Part shown: positions 54,972-64,000 of the stretch, piece by piece | How positions within the stretch are numbered: the stretch's first letter is position 1 | Layout of the letters: each line of letters starts with the position of its first letter | Assembly: GCF_048771995.1 (NCBI RefSeq) | Contig: NC_133024.1 | Coordinates: 115,465,001 to 115,529,000, forward strand | DNA from: Taeniopygia guttata | Taxonomy: Eukaryota; Chordata; Aves; Passeriformes; Estrildidae | Direction: 5' to 3' | Length of the DNA stretch: 64,000 nucleotides | Program-made: the position numbers and the translations under genes | The notes under the pieces: model-generated | What the model saw: only the letters and a program-made list of their open reading frames with translations | What the model was told of the DNA's origin: nothing | Database searches by the model: none

Positions 54972-55054
54972 GGGCGTGGGAGAGGCTCTCTGGGCAGCCC
55001 CAGGCAGGCTCTGATAGCCGGGCAGCGGCTGCGTGGGGCAGATAAAGGTATCGG
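54972..55054. promoter_or_regulatory. candidate locus-control element near rho (GATA cluster)
   Basis: GGGCGTGGG (54972-54980), TGATAG (55012-55017), AGATAAAG (55040-55047) and GTATCGG (55048-55054) fall within 83 bases, 1.5 kb upstream of the rho ATG, in single-copy-looking GC-rich sequence. The setting resembles the first 5' hypersensitive site of bird beta-globin clusters. Confidence 0.45.
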
Positions 55055-55984
55055 CAGGGCCCGAGCTCCGCACCTGCACAGCACACACACGGCACACCCG
55101 TGCTTCTCAGGAGATCTGCGGGCTCCAGAAGTGTCCGAATTCACCCTACAGAGCTCAAGGAGCACGATGGAATACGTGCAGCCCCGAATTCCCAGGCAGG
55201 CATTCCCAGCCCTGAGCCAGCAGCTGCTCGCCCAGCTGGGGATGACAATGAACGGCCTCAGTGGCCTCTGCATTTATTCCTTCTCTGCAGCCTGAATTCC
55301 TGGCATTGAAATTAAAACCCAGGCTGCATCTGGGGCTCTTCTTAGCAATGCACTCATCTCTGATAGGAGATTCATCTTCAGCTCTGCAAGGCCGAGCTTT
55401 AAAAGGGAAAAGATAATGATGCTTTTCTGCTGCATCTGAACCAGCAGCAGGGAAAAGCTCAGGGAGGAGCAGCAGGAGGGTGAGCCTGGGACAGGCAGGG
55501 CAACATCAAACACAGAGCTGGACAGGAGTGTTAACTGCAGCATTAATGCTATTTTTTAAGTGTGGTTAGTAAATGCTGGGTTTCTGGAGCCTGTTGAAAC
55601 AAGCAGAGGCATGGCTCGTGGTGAGAGGCCTGCAGGCCTGGACCCACCTGTGACCCATCAGGGGCTGGTTTTACTGGTGTGGGAGCAAGATGACTTTTCA
55701 TTGATGGTTATTGATGGCCATAAAGAGCTGAGGGGGAAGGAGGAAGGCAGAGGAAACAGGAGGAAAAGAGGCAGAAGTAATTTCCATTCAGCCAGGCCCA
55801 CTCCATGCTGCTCTCCTGTACTGATCCCTCTAATGGCTGGTTTTATCCCCACAGCAGCTCTTTAACCTCAAATCCCTTCAGATGGGCACAACAGCAAAGG
55901 AATAACAGCAGGTGAATCAGCCACTTAATCGGATTAGGTCTTGTCCCTGTGCCTGGGGACTGTGTGTCACGGCAATGGCCTTTT

Positions 55985-56106
55985 GCAGCCACTCTGCACA
56001 TGCACACCTCAGCTCCAGCCATCCTGCCCCACTGCCCCTTCGGCTGCAGCCACTCTGCACATGCACACCTCAGCTCCAGCCATCCTGCCCCACTGGCCCT
56101 TCGGCT
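55985..56106. repeat. 61 bp tandem duplication
   Basis: GCAGCCACTCTGCACATGCA and what follows is repeated with a period of exactly 61 bases (55985, 56046), with one base difference. Confidence 0.92.
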
Positions 56107-56195
56107 GCAGCCAGGCTGGACTGCCTTGGAGGGCAGAGGTGATTTCCCACCACTGCAGCACTCACTGCTGCTGCCCCAGCGAGGGGTGGCTTCAG

Positions 56196-56390
56196 AATGG
56201 AGCTCGGGGCAGCAGGGGATGTCAGGAACCCCTGGAAAACCAGAGAGGGGCTGGGGACAAGGATGGAGGGACAGGACCCAGGGAACGGCTCCCACTGCCA
56301 GAGGACAGGGCTGGGTGCGATATTGGGAATTAGGAATTGCTCCTGGCAGGGTGGGCAGGCCCTGGCACAGGGTGCCCAGAGCAGCAGAGC
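56196..56390 (+). mobile_element. CR1 LINE fragment, A-type
   Basis: GGGACAAGGATGGAGGGACA to TTGGGAATTAGGAATTGCTC and GGGTGCCCAGAGCAGC; tail missing. Confidence 0.8.
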
Positions 56391-56939
56391 AAAGCCAGAT
56401 GCTCCCAGACTTTAGGGAAAGGGGCAGAGCAGGTGCTCTAAGCCCATGCAGGATGGGATAGGTGATGAATCCAGGGAAATACAGAATGAGTGTGTCTTAA
56501 ATCAGCACAATTTGTACAACTGCCCCTGGCTGGGACTGGCTGTTGCCCAAACATGGTGGAAAAGAATTTCTGGACATGCAGTCTTCTTCTGAGCAGGGAG
56601 AGGGATAGTGGGAGACATCACAGGCAGCAGAGGTGGGGGCTCCACAGTGGAGAGCCCAGGCAGGCTGGAATTGTAGAGAAGAGCTGGATGCCGTCCCCAC
56701 CAGGAGATGTCTCCTTCAGCCCCAGGCACTCTGCTCTCAGCACAATGACATTCTATTTGTTTCTCTGCTGTAACAACCAGGGGAAATAAAGTGGAGATTA
56801 AATGAATTCCTCTCTGCGCCTAACAAAGTTCTCTCATTTCAGGATTCAGATTTAACCCTTGGTATCGTTTAGGTCTGACTCCAAGAGGTGTGGAGCACCC
56901 CTTGCTCTGACTGCTCCAGCTTGACCTTCATGCCATGTA

Positions 56940-57172
56940 ATCACAGAAATATGGAATATCCTGAGCTGAAAGGGACAGAATCCCCAGATCCCTGGGGCTG
57001 GAAAAGCCCTCCCAGCCCAGGGAGTCCCAGCTGGGCCCCATGCCCACCTTGTCCCCAGCCCAGAGCACTCTGTGCCACCTCCAGGGGACACCTGCAGGGA
57101 TGGGCACTCCAAAGCTCCCTGGGCAGCCCCTGCCAGGGCCTGAGCACCCTTTCCATGGGGAAATTGCTCCTA
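56940..57172 (-). mobile_element. CR1 LINE, B-type
   Basis: Inverted B-type with AATCACAGAAATATGGAATA tail, ending at CCATGGGGAAATTGCTCC. Confidence 0.88.
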
Positions 57173-57828
57173 AAAAACAATCTACATGGATCATTGTGCC
57201 CAGCTGCTGGCCTTGCACAGGACCAGGAGCACCCCAGGAATCCCAACATTTGCCTCACTTCTCATACAAACATGTTTTAATTTCCTTGGAGCCTTTCATG
57301 ATATTTTAGTTTTATAGAAAATCTCCTGGGTGTGGAATGTGGGTCCTGGTGACACTGCTGAGGGCTGGATGCAGCAGAAATGCCCAAGAACCTGCTGGGC
57401 ACAGCAGACCTGCCCTGACCCTGTCTGTCCATCCCTGTCCCCAGGTCCCTGCAAAGGGACCTAGCAGGATGTGGCACTGGAGCCACCCCAGTGCCATGGG
57501 CTCGAGGGTCCAGAGCTGCTCCAGAGGGAGCAGGGGACAGGGGACAGGGGACAGGATGAGAGGCACAAGGCGAGGCCTGAGGGCCAGGATGTCTGAGGGA
57601 AAGCTAAATTTTAGTGAATGTGCTTCTGAGTTATCCCTCAGCACAAGAACTCAGGAAAAACCATCCAGACGGGCCAAAGCAGGTTCTCACTGCAGCCAGG
57701 CTGCCTCAGGATGGGCTCCCTGAGGGCAGAGCTTTCCCTGGAGGCTTGCTCTGCCCCTGGCCTTGCTGGGCTCCATCTCAGCACAGCAGGGACCCAGGCT
57801 GGGGCTGCCAGCAGAGCCCCGGGCTGCA

Positions 57829-58085
57829 GGGGACACTGAGGGGACACTGAGGCAGGGACACTGAGGCAGGGACACTGAGGCAGGGACACTGAGGGGACAC
57901 CGAGGCAGGGACACCGAGGCAGGGACACCGAGGCAGGGACACTGAGGGGACACCGAGGCAGGGACACTGAGGCAGGGACACTGAGGCAGGGACACTGAGG
58001 GGACATCGAGGCAGGGACACCAAGGCAGGGACACCGATGCAGGGACACCAAGGCAGGGACACTGAGGGGACACCGAGGCAGGGAC
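57829..58085. repeat. 12/15 bp minisatellite
   Basis: Units of GGCAGGGACACTGAG (15) and GGGACACTGAG-type shorter units alternate, just upstream of the GATA-rich block at 58.2 kb. Confidence 0.93.
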
Positions 58086-58219
58086 ATGGTGTGTGTGGGG
58101 TGCGAAGGGAGGGCCATGGGAGGCTGGCAGGGTTTCCAGCTGTGCCCGCAGCCCAGCCCAGCCCCGTGCCCACCCTGGAGCTGTGCTGGCCTCGGGGCTC
58201 GGGCTGCTGGCCCATCCCG

Positions 58220-58336
58220 GGCTATCAGCCGGGACCCCCCCCCCGGGCCGGGCCCTGCTCCCCCCTATCGGCCCGGGCAGCCCAGAGCCCCTCCCCAGGG
58301 CCGCCCGATAGCCCCGGGCTGCAGCCCCAGATAAGC
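58220..58336. promoter_or_regulatory. candidate locus-control element, GC-rich with four GATA motifs
   Basis: CTATCA (58222-58227), CTATCG (58265-58270), CGATAG (58306-58311) and AGATAAG (58329-58335) sit in a GC-rich block 4.7 kb upstream of rho. No CR1 similarity is seen here; an A-type CR1 begins 130 bases further on. Confidence 0.5.
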
Positions 58337-58467
58337 CCGGCCGGGCGGCTCAGGCTGCTGGGAACGAGCAGGGTCAGCACTGGGGCTGGACAGACGGACG
58401 GACACACGATGGACAGATCTCCATCCACACAGCATCTCACCAGGGCCAGCTCTGCTGTGGAACCCCA

Positions 58468-58812
58468 CACTGCTTTGGCTTGAGAGGGACCTTAAACCCA
58501 CCCAGTGCCACCCCTGCCATGGCAGGGACACCTCCCACTGTCCCAGGCTGCTCCAGCCCCAGTGTCCAACCTGGCCTTGGGCACTGCCAGGGATCCAGGG
58601 GAATCTGGGAATTCCATCCCAGCCCTGCCCACCCTGCCAGGGAACAATTCCCAATTCCCAATCTCCCACCCAGCCCTGCCCTCTGGCACTGGGAGCCATT
58701 CCCTGGCTCCTGTCCCTCCATCCTTGTCCCCAGTCCCTCTGCAGCTCTCCTGGAGCCCCTTCAGGCCCTGGCAGGGCTCTGAGCTCTGCCTGGAGCTTCT
58801 CCTCTCCTGTCC
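58468..58812 (-). mobile_element. CR1 LINE, A-type
   Basis: Complete inverted A-type 3' end from CTTTGGCTTGAGAGGGACCT to GAGCTTCTCCTCTCCTG. Confidence 0.9.
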
Positions 58813-59159
58813 ATGGGGTACATTGAGTTTTCCCTTCCTGTTTTCCACTCAGGGCAGGTGAGAGCTCTTCCAGGACGGGGGTTCAGGGTCTCCTCCATCC
58901 CTGACGGTGCCCCCAGGCAGGATTCACACGGACCAGGAGGATGGGACAGGAATCTCCTCAGCGAGCCCTTCCCTCTGCTCCTGCAGCCGTGGGGCTGCTC
59001 CCCCATCCCCAGAGCTCCCGTGGGCCCTGGGGGAGCCCAGGGCTCCATGGCCAGGCTGAGCCGGGCCCTGCTGCCGGAGAAGCAGCTGGAGGACGCCTGG
59101 CTGTCCTGTGCTGGCAGCAGAGGGTGCAGAGCAGGTACCTGTCACAGGGACATTCTCCT

Positions 59160-59550
59160 TTCTTTCAGGATTTTTCATAGAGCAGCACAGAGAGAAGAAA
59201 GAGAAAGCAATTTCTATTTCTGCTCCTTGTTTTCCCATGTGGAATGTGTTTGGAGAATTGTTTACCTTGGCTTGGAGATTTGTTTCCCTGGGGTGGTTGC
59301 TTGGTTGGATTCTGGTGAGGATTGTTTGAGCCTGATGGCCAATCCAACCCACCTGGGGCTGGACTGTCAAAAGAAGGTCACAAGTTGTGAGTTAGATTTG
59401 GTAGTTAGAAGAGTAGGTTTGTAGTTTTAGTATCTCCTTTAAATAGTATATGAATGTATTATAGCATAGTTATAATAAAGAAATCATTCAGCCTTCTGAA
59501 CTGAGTCAGGCATCAGCATTTCTTCCCAGCAGGCTCAGCTGCATTTACAG
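59160..59550 (+). mobile_element. solo LTR remnant, same family as at 33.5 kb
   Basis: Shares the GAGAAGAAAGAGAAA start region, the middle block and the ATAATAAAG/CAGCCTTCTGAA end with the copy at 33480-33830. No internal genes are present. It sits between two candidate locus-control motif groups upstream of rho. Confidence 0.6.
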
Positions 59551-60427
59551 CTGGTGCCCCTCAGCCAGGTAGCCCCAGACCCCCAGAGGAGGCCTTGCTG
59601 TCCCTCAGCAGGCTCCAGCAGCCTTTGTCCCAGGCCAGGTGAGCTCCCAGGCTCTCACCAGTGCTCCCAGCACCGCAGCTACCACAGGCCCAGCTGGCTC
59701 TGCCTCTCGCTGCCCTGCAGAAGGTTCCCTTCCTCACAGACCTCCAGAAGAAGCCCCCACTTGTCTGGGAGCCACCAGAGCTGTCCTGGACCTCCCAGTC
59801 CTGGGGCACTTGCCAACAAAAAGTTTTCTGTGTGTGAGGATGGCTCCAGGTCAGGCAAGGCCTTTTCTCCTCCTGGCATGGCACCAGCTGGGCCAGGACA
59901 TGTTTTACAGGTCTTGTTCTGCCTTTCCAGCTTTTAAAGCTGGCAATGGATAGAGTCAGACCTGTTCCCATGCTGGGGCTGGTTTTGGGAGGGCAGACCT
60001 GCCTGACTCCACATCTGACCCCAGCCTGCCACGGGCTCATATTCATTTCCCTCTGCAGAGGCTGAAGGGTTGTTTGGGGCTGGAGGGAAGCTCCCCCTGC
60101 CCAGGTGAGGCACTGGACCTGGTCCTTGGGGCAGCCCTTGGCAGAGCCTCTCCCACTGCCCAGACAGCGACTGTGGGACTCATCCCAGCACCTCAGGGGT
60201 CCCAGGGCTTGTGAGAGAGTGGGGCACTGGCCTGAGCTCTGGCCTGAGCTCTGTCACTCCTTCTGCCCAGCTGTGCCCAGCGCCAGTCCTGGGCAGAGCC
60301 AGGGAGCAGCTGAGCTGGGGTGGGCTCAGGGCACGTCCCGCAGACCCCGTTACACCCAGCCCAGGGCACGCTTCTGCCTGGGGCTCCTTCTCACACAGCC
60401 AGAGACAGGCAGAAAGGGAGCTCTGAG
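59551..60427. other. no gene recognised
   Basis: GC-rich sequence between the LTR remnant and the 60.4 kb minisatellite; no coding homology seen. Confidence 0.5.
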
Positions 60428-60822
60428 ACCAGGACCAGCACTGGGGGCAGGACTGGGACCAGGACCAGGACTGGGGTCAGGACTGGGACCAGGGGCAGGA
60501 CCAGGACCAAGACTGGGGTCAGGATCAGGACTGGGGTCAGGATAAGGACTGGGGTTGGGATCGGGACCGGGGTCAGAACCAGGGGCAGGACCAGGACCAG
60601 GAGCAGGACTGGGACCAGGGTCAGGATCTGGGCCAGGCACAGAACCAGGACGAGGGGCAGGACCAGGACTGGGGTCAGGATTGGGACCAGGCTCAGAACC
60701 AGGACCAGGGGCAGGACCAGGACTGGGATCAGGATTGGGACCAGGACCAGGATCAGGACCAGGACCAGGGTCAGGTTTGGCATCAGGGCCAGGACCAGGG
60801 TCAGAGTCGGGGTCAAGGTGAG
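60428..60822. repeat. GGACCAGGACTGGGGTCA minisatellite
   Basis: Six-base-based units (GGACCA, GGACTG, GGGTCA, GGGGCA) in 12-18 base higher order fill about 395 bases, ending 110 bases before the candidate LCR core. Confidence 0.93.
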
Positions 60823-60928
60823 GGGTCTCACCCCCATGCCCAGGACTGGAGCCCGTTCTCTGCAGTTTATGGGATGTTTGTGGGCTCTCCCACCACAGAC
60901 TGGGGGATGAGTTTGCACAGGCTCAGGG

Positions 60929-61097
60929 TGCTGAGTCACGGTGCCAGCCCCAGCCTGGCCATGCTCAGGGGTGATAACGGGGGTGGCACAAACAGGAGCC
61001 TTGTGGGCAGTGATAAGGCAGCCCCTGGCCCCAGGGCAGTGTCCCCTTTCTGCTGAGTCAGACTCTGACACAGCAGAAAACATTTCTGCTGAGCCAG
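60929..61097. promoter_or_regulatory. candidate locus-control core with NF-E2/MAF and GATA sites
   Basis: NF-E2/MAF recognition elements TGCTGAGTCAC (60929-60939) and TGCTGAGTCA (61051-61060), a variant TGCTGAGCCA (61087-61096), GATA motifs TGATAAC (60971-60977) and TGATAAGG (61011-61018), and a GGGGGTGGC CACCC-like box (60979-60987). The site is 7.4 kb upstream of rho. Paired NF-E2 sites with GATA and CACCC boxes are the signature of vertebrate beta-globin locus-control sites. The second MARE is in a 16-base inverted repeat (61047-61079). Confidence 0.65.
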
Positions 61098-61437
61098 AGG
61101 GCGGAAACAGCCAGCTTTTTAAATTTATTTTTTATTTTTCTTAGCAGAACCAGGAGGGCAGCTCCGCAGTCCCCAGCATGGGCTGCTGACTCCTGCATCA
61201 GTGAGGGGCTCAGGAGCCTCCTCTGTCTGTGGGGCAGAGCCCGTGGCAGGCTCAGGAGCTCCACATTCCCAAAGGGATGGTGGGACACCTCCTGAGATCC
61301 AGCCTCCCTTCCCCGTGCCCCTTCTGCTGCCCTGCTGCAAGTCTGGGGCAGGCTGTGTGCAAGGTGCCAGCTGCTGTTGAAAACTTTCCTGTTTCCCTGA
61401 GAGAGGGAATTTCACACCTTGTCCTCCTCCTGCCCTG

Positions 61438-61454
61438 CTCCCCCTCTGCTGGTC
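61438..61454 (-). promoter_or_regulatory. CTCF-like site upstream of the candidate LCR
   Basis: The minus strand reads GACCAGCAGAGGGGGAG, a good match to the CCAGCAGAGGGNG core of CTCF sites. Chicken has a CTCF insulator at the 5' end of this cluster; equivalence is inference. Confidence 0.45.
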
Positions 61455-61657
61455 ACAGGCAGGGCTCCTGTGGGGAAACTGAGGCACAAAGCAGAGTGGC
61501 TGCTTCCAGAAATGCCATCAATGCTCATGGCCGGGTGGATCCCCTTCAGGACAGGGGCATGTTTGCTGTCCCATGTCCTGCTCCTAGCCAGGGACACAGC
61601 AAGATAAGGCCTACCTCAGAATGAATAGAATTCCTTAACATGTTTAGAATTCTTTTC

Positions 61658-61806
61658 TTAGAATCTTAGTATCCTGGCACCCCAGGCTGGTTTGGGTTGG
61701 AAGGGACATCAAAGCCCATCCATTTCTACCCCTTGCCATGGCAGGGACACCTTCCACTGTGCCAGGCTGCTCCCAGCCCTGTCCAGGCTGGCCTTAGCCA
61801 GGCTTT
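61658..61806 (-). mobile_element. CR1 LINE 3' end, classical form
   Basis: TTAGAATCTTAGTATCCTGG and CCATGGCAGGGACACCTTCC, inverted. Confidence 0.8.
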
Positions 61807-63986
61807 TACCCACGTTCTGACTGGACAGTGCTGCCCAGCCCGTTTGGGGTGGGGGTGTAGTGTCCCCTTGACCAACCCAGCCCCAGGCCAGGCAGGTGGG
61901 TGCTGAGCCAGGTGTGCTCCAGCCAAGCTCCTCCTGTGCTCCCAAGCCAGCCTCGTCCACTGGGACTGGGGAGCTTTGGGGTCCAGTTTAGGGTGGTTTA
62001 GGGTGATCCCCAGCACAGAGTGACTGTCCAGCCTGAGCTCCGTGGATTCAAAAGCACAAAATTCACCCAGGATCTCCTGTGACCCCGGGAGCTTGTGTTT
62101 TTCACAAGTCGCATCCACACAGGCCCTGAGTGGGGGTCTGGGGGCACCGGCACTGCCTCAGGAAAGGCCTTTTCCTTTCTGCTTGGAATGTGGCAGCTTC
62201 CCGGGGCAGCCTCTGCTGGTTCATGCCCAGGGGACCACAGACCTTTGGGGGATGCAAAAGGACCAAAAGACCCTCGGGATGAGGCAAAAGGACCAACCAA
62301 TTTTTTGTTGACACAAACAGCAGCAAATCCACTTTGTGAGGCAGGGAAACTGAGGCACGGCTTGAAGCAGGGAGGGCAGAACAGCAGGAGGGACTGGGGC
62401 AGCCCCGGTTTGTTCTCCCAGGAGCCCCCACCTGCCGTGAGACCCTGCTGCTCCCCTCACTGACTGGGATTTCCAGCAGAGCTGCTGGGTTTGGCTGCTC
62501 CAAGCCCATCCCTAATCTCGGCTGTGGGTTTTCCACCAGGCTGGGTTCGGTGCTGAGCTCTGCTCATTTGGGATTTCTCCACCCTCAGAGGTAAAACCCG
62601 GGGTGGAGAGGCAGAGGGAGCAGAGCAGAGCTGGGGGTGAGCTGCCCTGACCCTACAAGGCTCAATTTACCCCACTCAGTTCCAGAGGTGTCCCAGACAC
62701 GAGGCTGGAGCCAGGGGCCAGCTGCTCCCCAGGGTTTGCAGCTTCCAGGTGTGGGAAGCACCTGCGCCCCTGTCCCTGAAAAGCCCTGCCCCAAATCTCC
62801 TTGTTCTGCACCGTCCCAGCCCCAGTGCCCCGGGGAGCTCCTCGCTGCCCAGTTTGTTCTCCCTGCTAGGCAGGCAGGAAATAACTCGGTGATTGAGGGT
62901 GCACCCTGGCCCCAGCCCTGCTCTGCCCAGCAGTGCCCAGCCGTGCCCGGCTGCCGAGGGGAGCTGGGCAGCTGCTGCTGTGTGGCACAGAAGGTCCCCA
63001 GCCCCTGCGGCAGCCAGCATGGACTGCCCAAAGCTGGGGCAGGGAGGACAGCGATGGGCACAGCAGAGGTGGGGCGGGCAGGGCTGACCTCTGGCAGCTC
63101 CTGTCCCTGTCCCTCGGGGTGGACGCTGAGCTGGCGCTGTGCTGCTTTCACTGGCCGGGCCAGGCGCTGCTGCCTGGAGAGGACTTCCACCTCCTCCTTC
63201 CCCTCTGTGTGGTGGGGATGGTTGTTGGAGAGCTCCTTGAGGACCGGAGAGCCTCCCCACGTCCCGTCAGCAGCTCTGCTGGGCCTGGGTCAGCCCCTGG
63301 AGCAGCTGCTGGCTGGAGGGGGCAGACCCTGGAAATCCCAGTTCTGGAGCTGGACGGTGGGCATGGTCTGGGCATGGCTCTGGGCAGGCTCCTGCTCTGC
63401 TCTGGGGCTGCAGAGTGCCCGAGGGAAGGGAACCAAGCGGGCCAGGCCCGTGTCCATCCCTGAGGAGGAGCAGGGCTGGGTGCTGCTGGCCGTGCCCACG
63501 CGAGCACTGCTGCTGTGGTGGCTCTGGGGACAGGCACAGCTTCCAGTTCGTCCTGTGGCCACCAGGCCCCAGGCAGTCCAAGCTGGTCCCCGGCCACCCC
63601 GTGGTCCTGAGTGCATGAGGGGTTGGCTGGGGCTCACCAGGAGGAGAGAATGTGGGCCTGGCAGGGTCCCCCTGCACATCTGGGCTGGGGTCCCAACCAG
63701 GAGCTGAGGCAGGAGCAGCCCCCGGGTTTGTCAAGGCACCTTTACAGGACCGTGGCTTTGGGCTCAGCTAGGAACCAGAAACTCCAGGTGGCTTCTCCCT
63801 AAAGTTACACAGGTTCTGTCCTCCCTGCTTTGTCTCTGCTCCACCGGGAGGGTTTTGCCTGGCTCAGGCTGCACCGCCAGCCTGCTGGAAACATCAGTCA
63901 TTCCACAATTAGCAGGCACTAATTAGGCTGCTGGAGCTTCCAGGGGATGCTGCAGCTCAGCCTCCTCCACTGGCCCATTTAGACTT
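61807..63986. other. distal 5' flank of the globin cluster
   Basis: GC-rich, with a 356-codon plus frame (62637-63707) and overlapping minus frames. None has recognised domains, and overlapping long frames on both strands are expected from the base composition. Confidence 0.5.
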
Positions 63987-64000
63987 TGGATCACAGAATC
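63987..64000 (-). mobile_element. probable CR1 tail cut by the window end
   Basis: GGATCACAGAATC is the typical inverted CR1 tail; the element would continue outside. Confidence 0.5.

Noticed and set aside
59111-59124. CTCF-like CAGCAGAGGGTGCA
   Set aside because: Weaker match than the site at 61438, and it lies at the edge of an LTR remnant; not listed as a site.
60320-61083. RTRTG-type and PGPDP-type frames near 60.3-61.1 kb
   Set aside because: Translations of the 60.4 kb minisatellite; the same DNA is open on both strands.
62637-63707. 356-codon plus frame
   Set aside because: GC-rich composition, overlapping long minus frames and no recognised domain or splice pattern; considered chance.
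1-64000. CRISPR arrays, bacterial operons, tRNA or rRNA genes
   Set aside because: The tandem repeats lack regular unique spacers, and I saw no tRNA or rRNA signature; the DNA is vertebrate.

Overview
The window is bird nuclear DNA, most likely from a passerine. Three things point there: a beta-globin cluster in the avian order, dense GC-rich CR1 (chicken repeat 1) LINE 3' ends, and passerine-looking LTR remnants. The adult beta chain starts V-Q-W, a form I recall from songbirds. Species and chromosome cannot be read from the sequence.

Layout. 1-22 kb: no recognisable protein gene; CR1 copies, several minisatellites and a possible promoter plus non-coding exon near 17.9 kb. 22.1-23.1 kb and 27.0-28.0 kb: two intact class I olfactory receptor genes of OR51 type on the plus strand, each preceded by a good splice acceptor. 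30.4-30.8 kb: a long CCTCT array. 34.0-35.3 kb: a decayed OR52-type receptor gene split by a minisatellite. 37-38 kb: two more minisatellites. 40.7 kb: a tight GATA-motif cluster. 41.8-53.6 kb: the beta-globin cluster on the minus strand, in transcriptional order rho (53505-52374), beta-H (49685-48472), beta-A (46071-44708) and an epsilon-position gene (43402-about 41838). 54-64 kb: the 5' flank of the cluster, with three groups of GATA and NF-E2/MAF motifs that look like locus-control hypersensitive sites, plus a CTCF-like site.

The three upstream globin genes are intact: 147 codons, coding exon parts of 92, 223 and 129 nt, standard splice sites, TATA-like boxes and poly(A) signals. The fourth is a pseudogene. 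Its exon 1, intron 1, most of exon 2 and proximal promoter are nearly identical to rho, as after a recent gene conversion. Exon 2 carries a fold-back insertion and a 15-base deletion, its donor is GC, its TATA box is duplicated, no CCAAT motif is seen where rho has one, and exon 3 is old and frameshifted. The GATA/CACCC/NF-E2 enhancer known between chicken beta-A and epsilon is still present, so it probably serves beta-A.

Two CR1 types recur. A-type ends with a GGAGCAGCCTGGG(A/G)CAGTGG block and a GGTGGCACTGGGTGGGATTT tail. B-type contains GCTCAGGCCCTGGCAGGGGC and ends TTTTCCAGCCCCAGGGATTT. Most long open frames here are only CR1 or minisatellite sequence. Motif calls are by eye; no alignment or database search was run.
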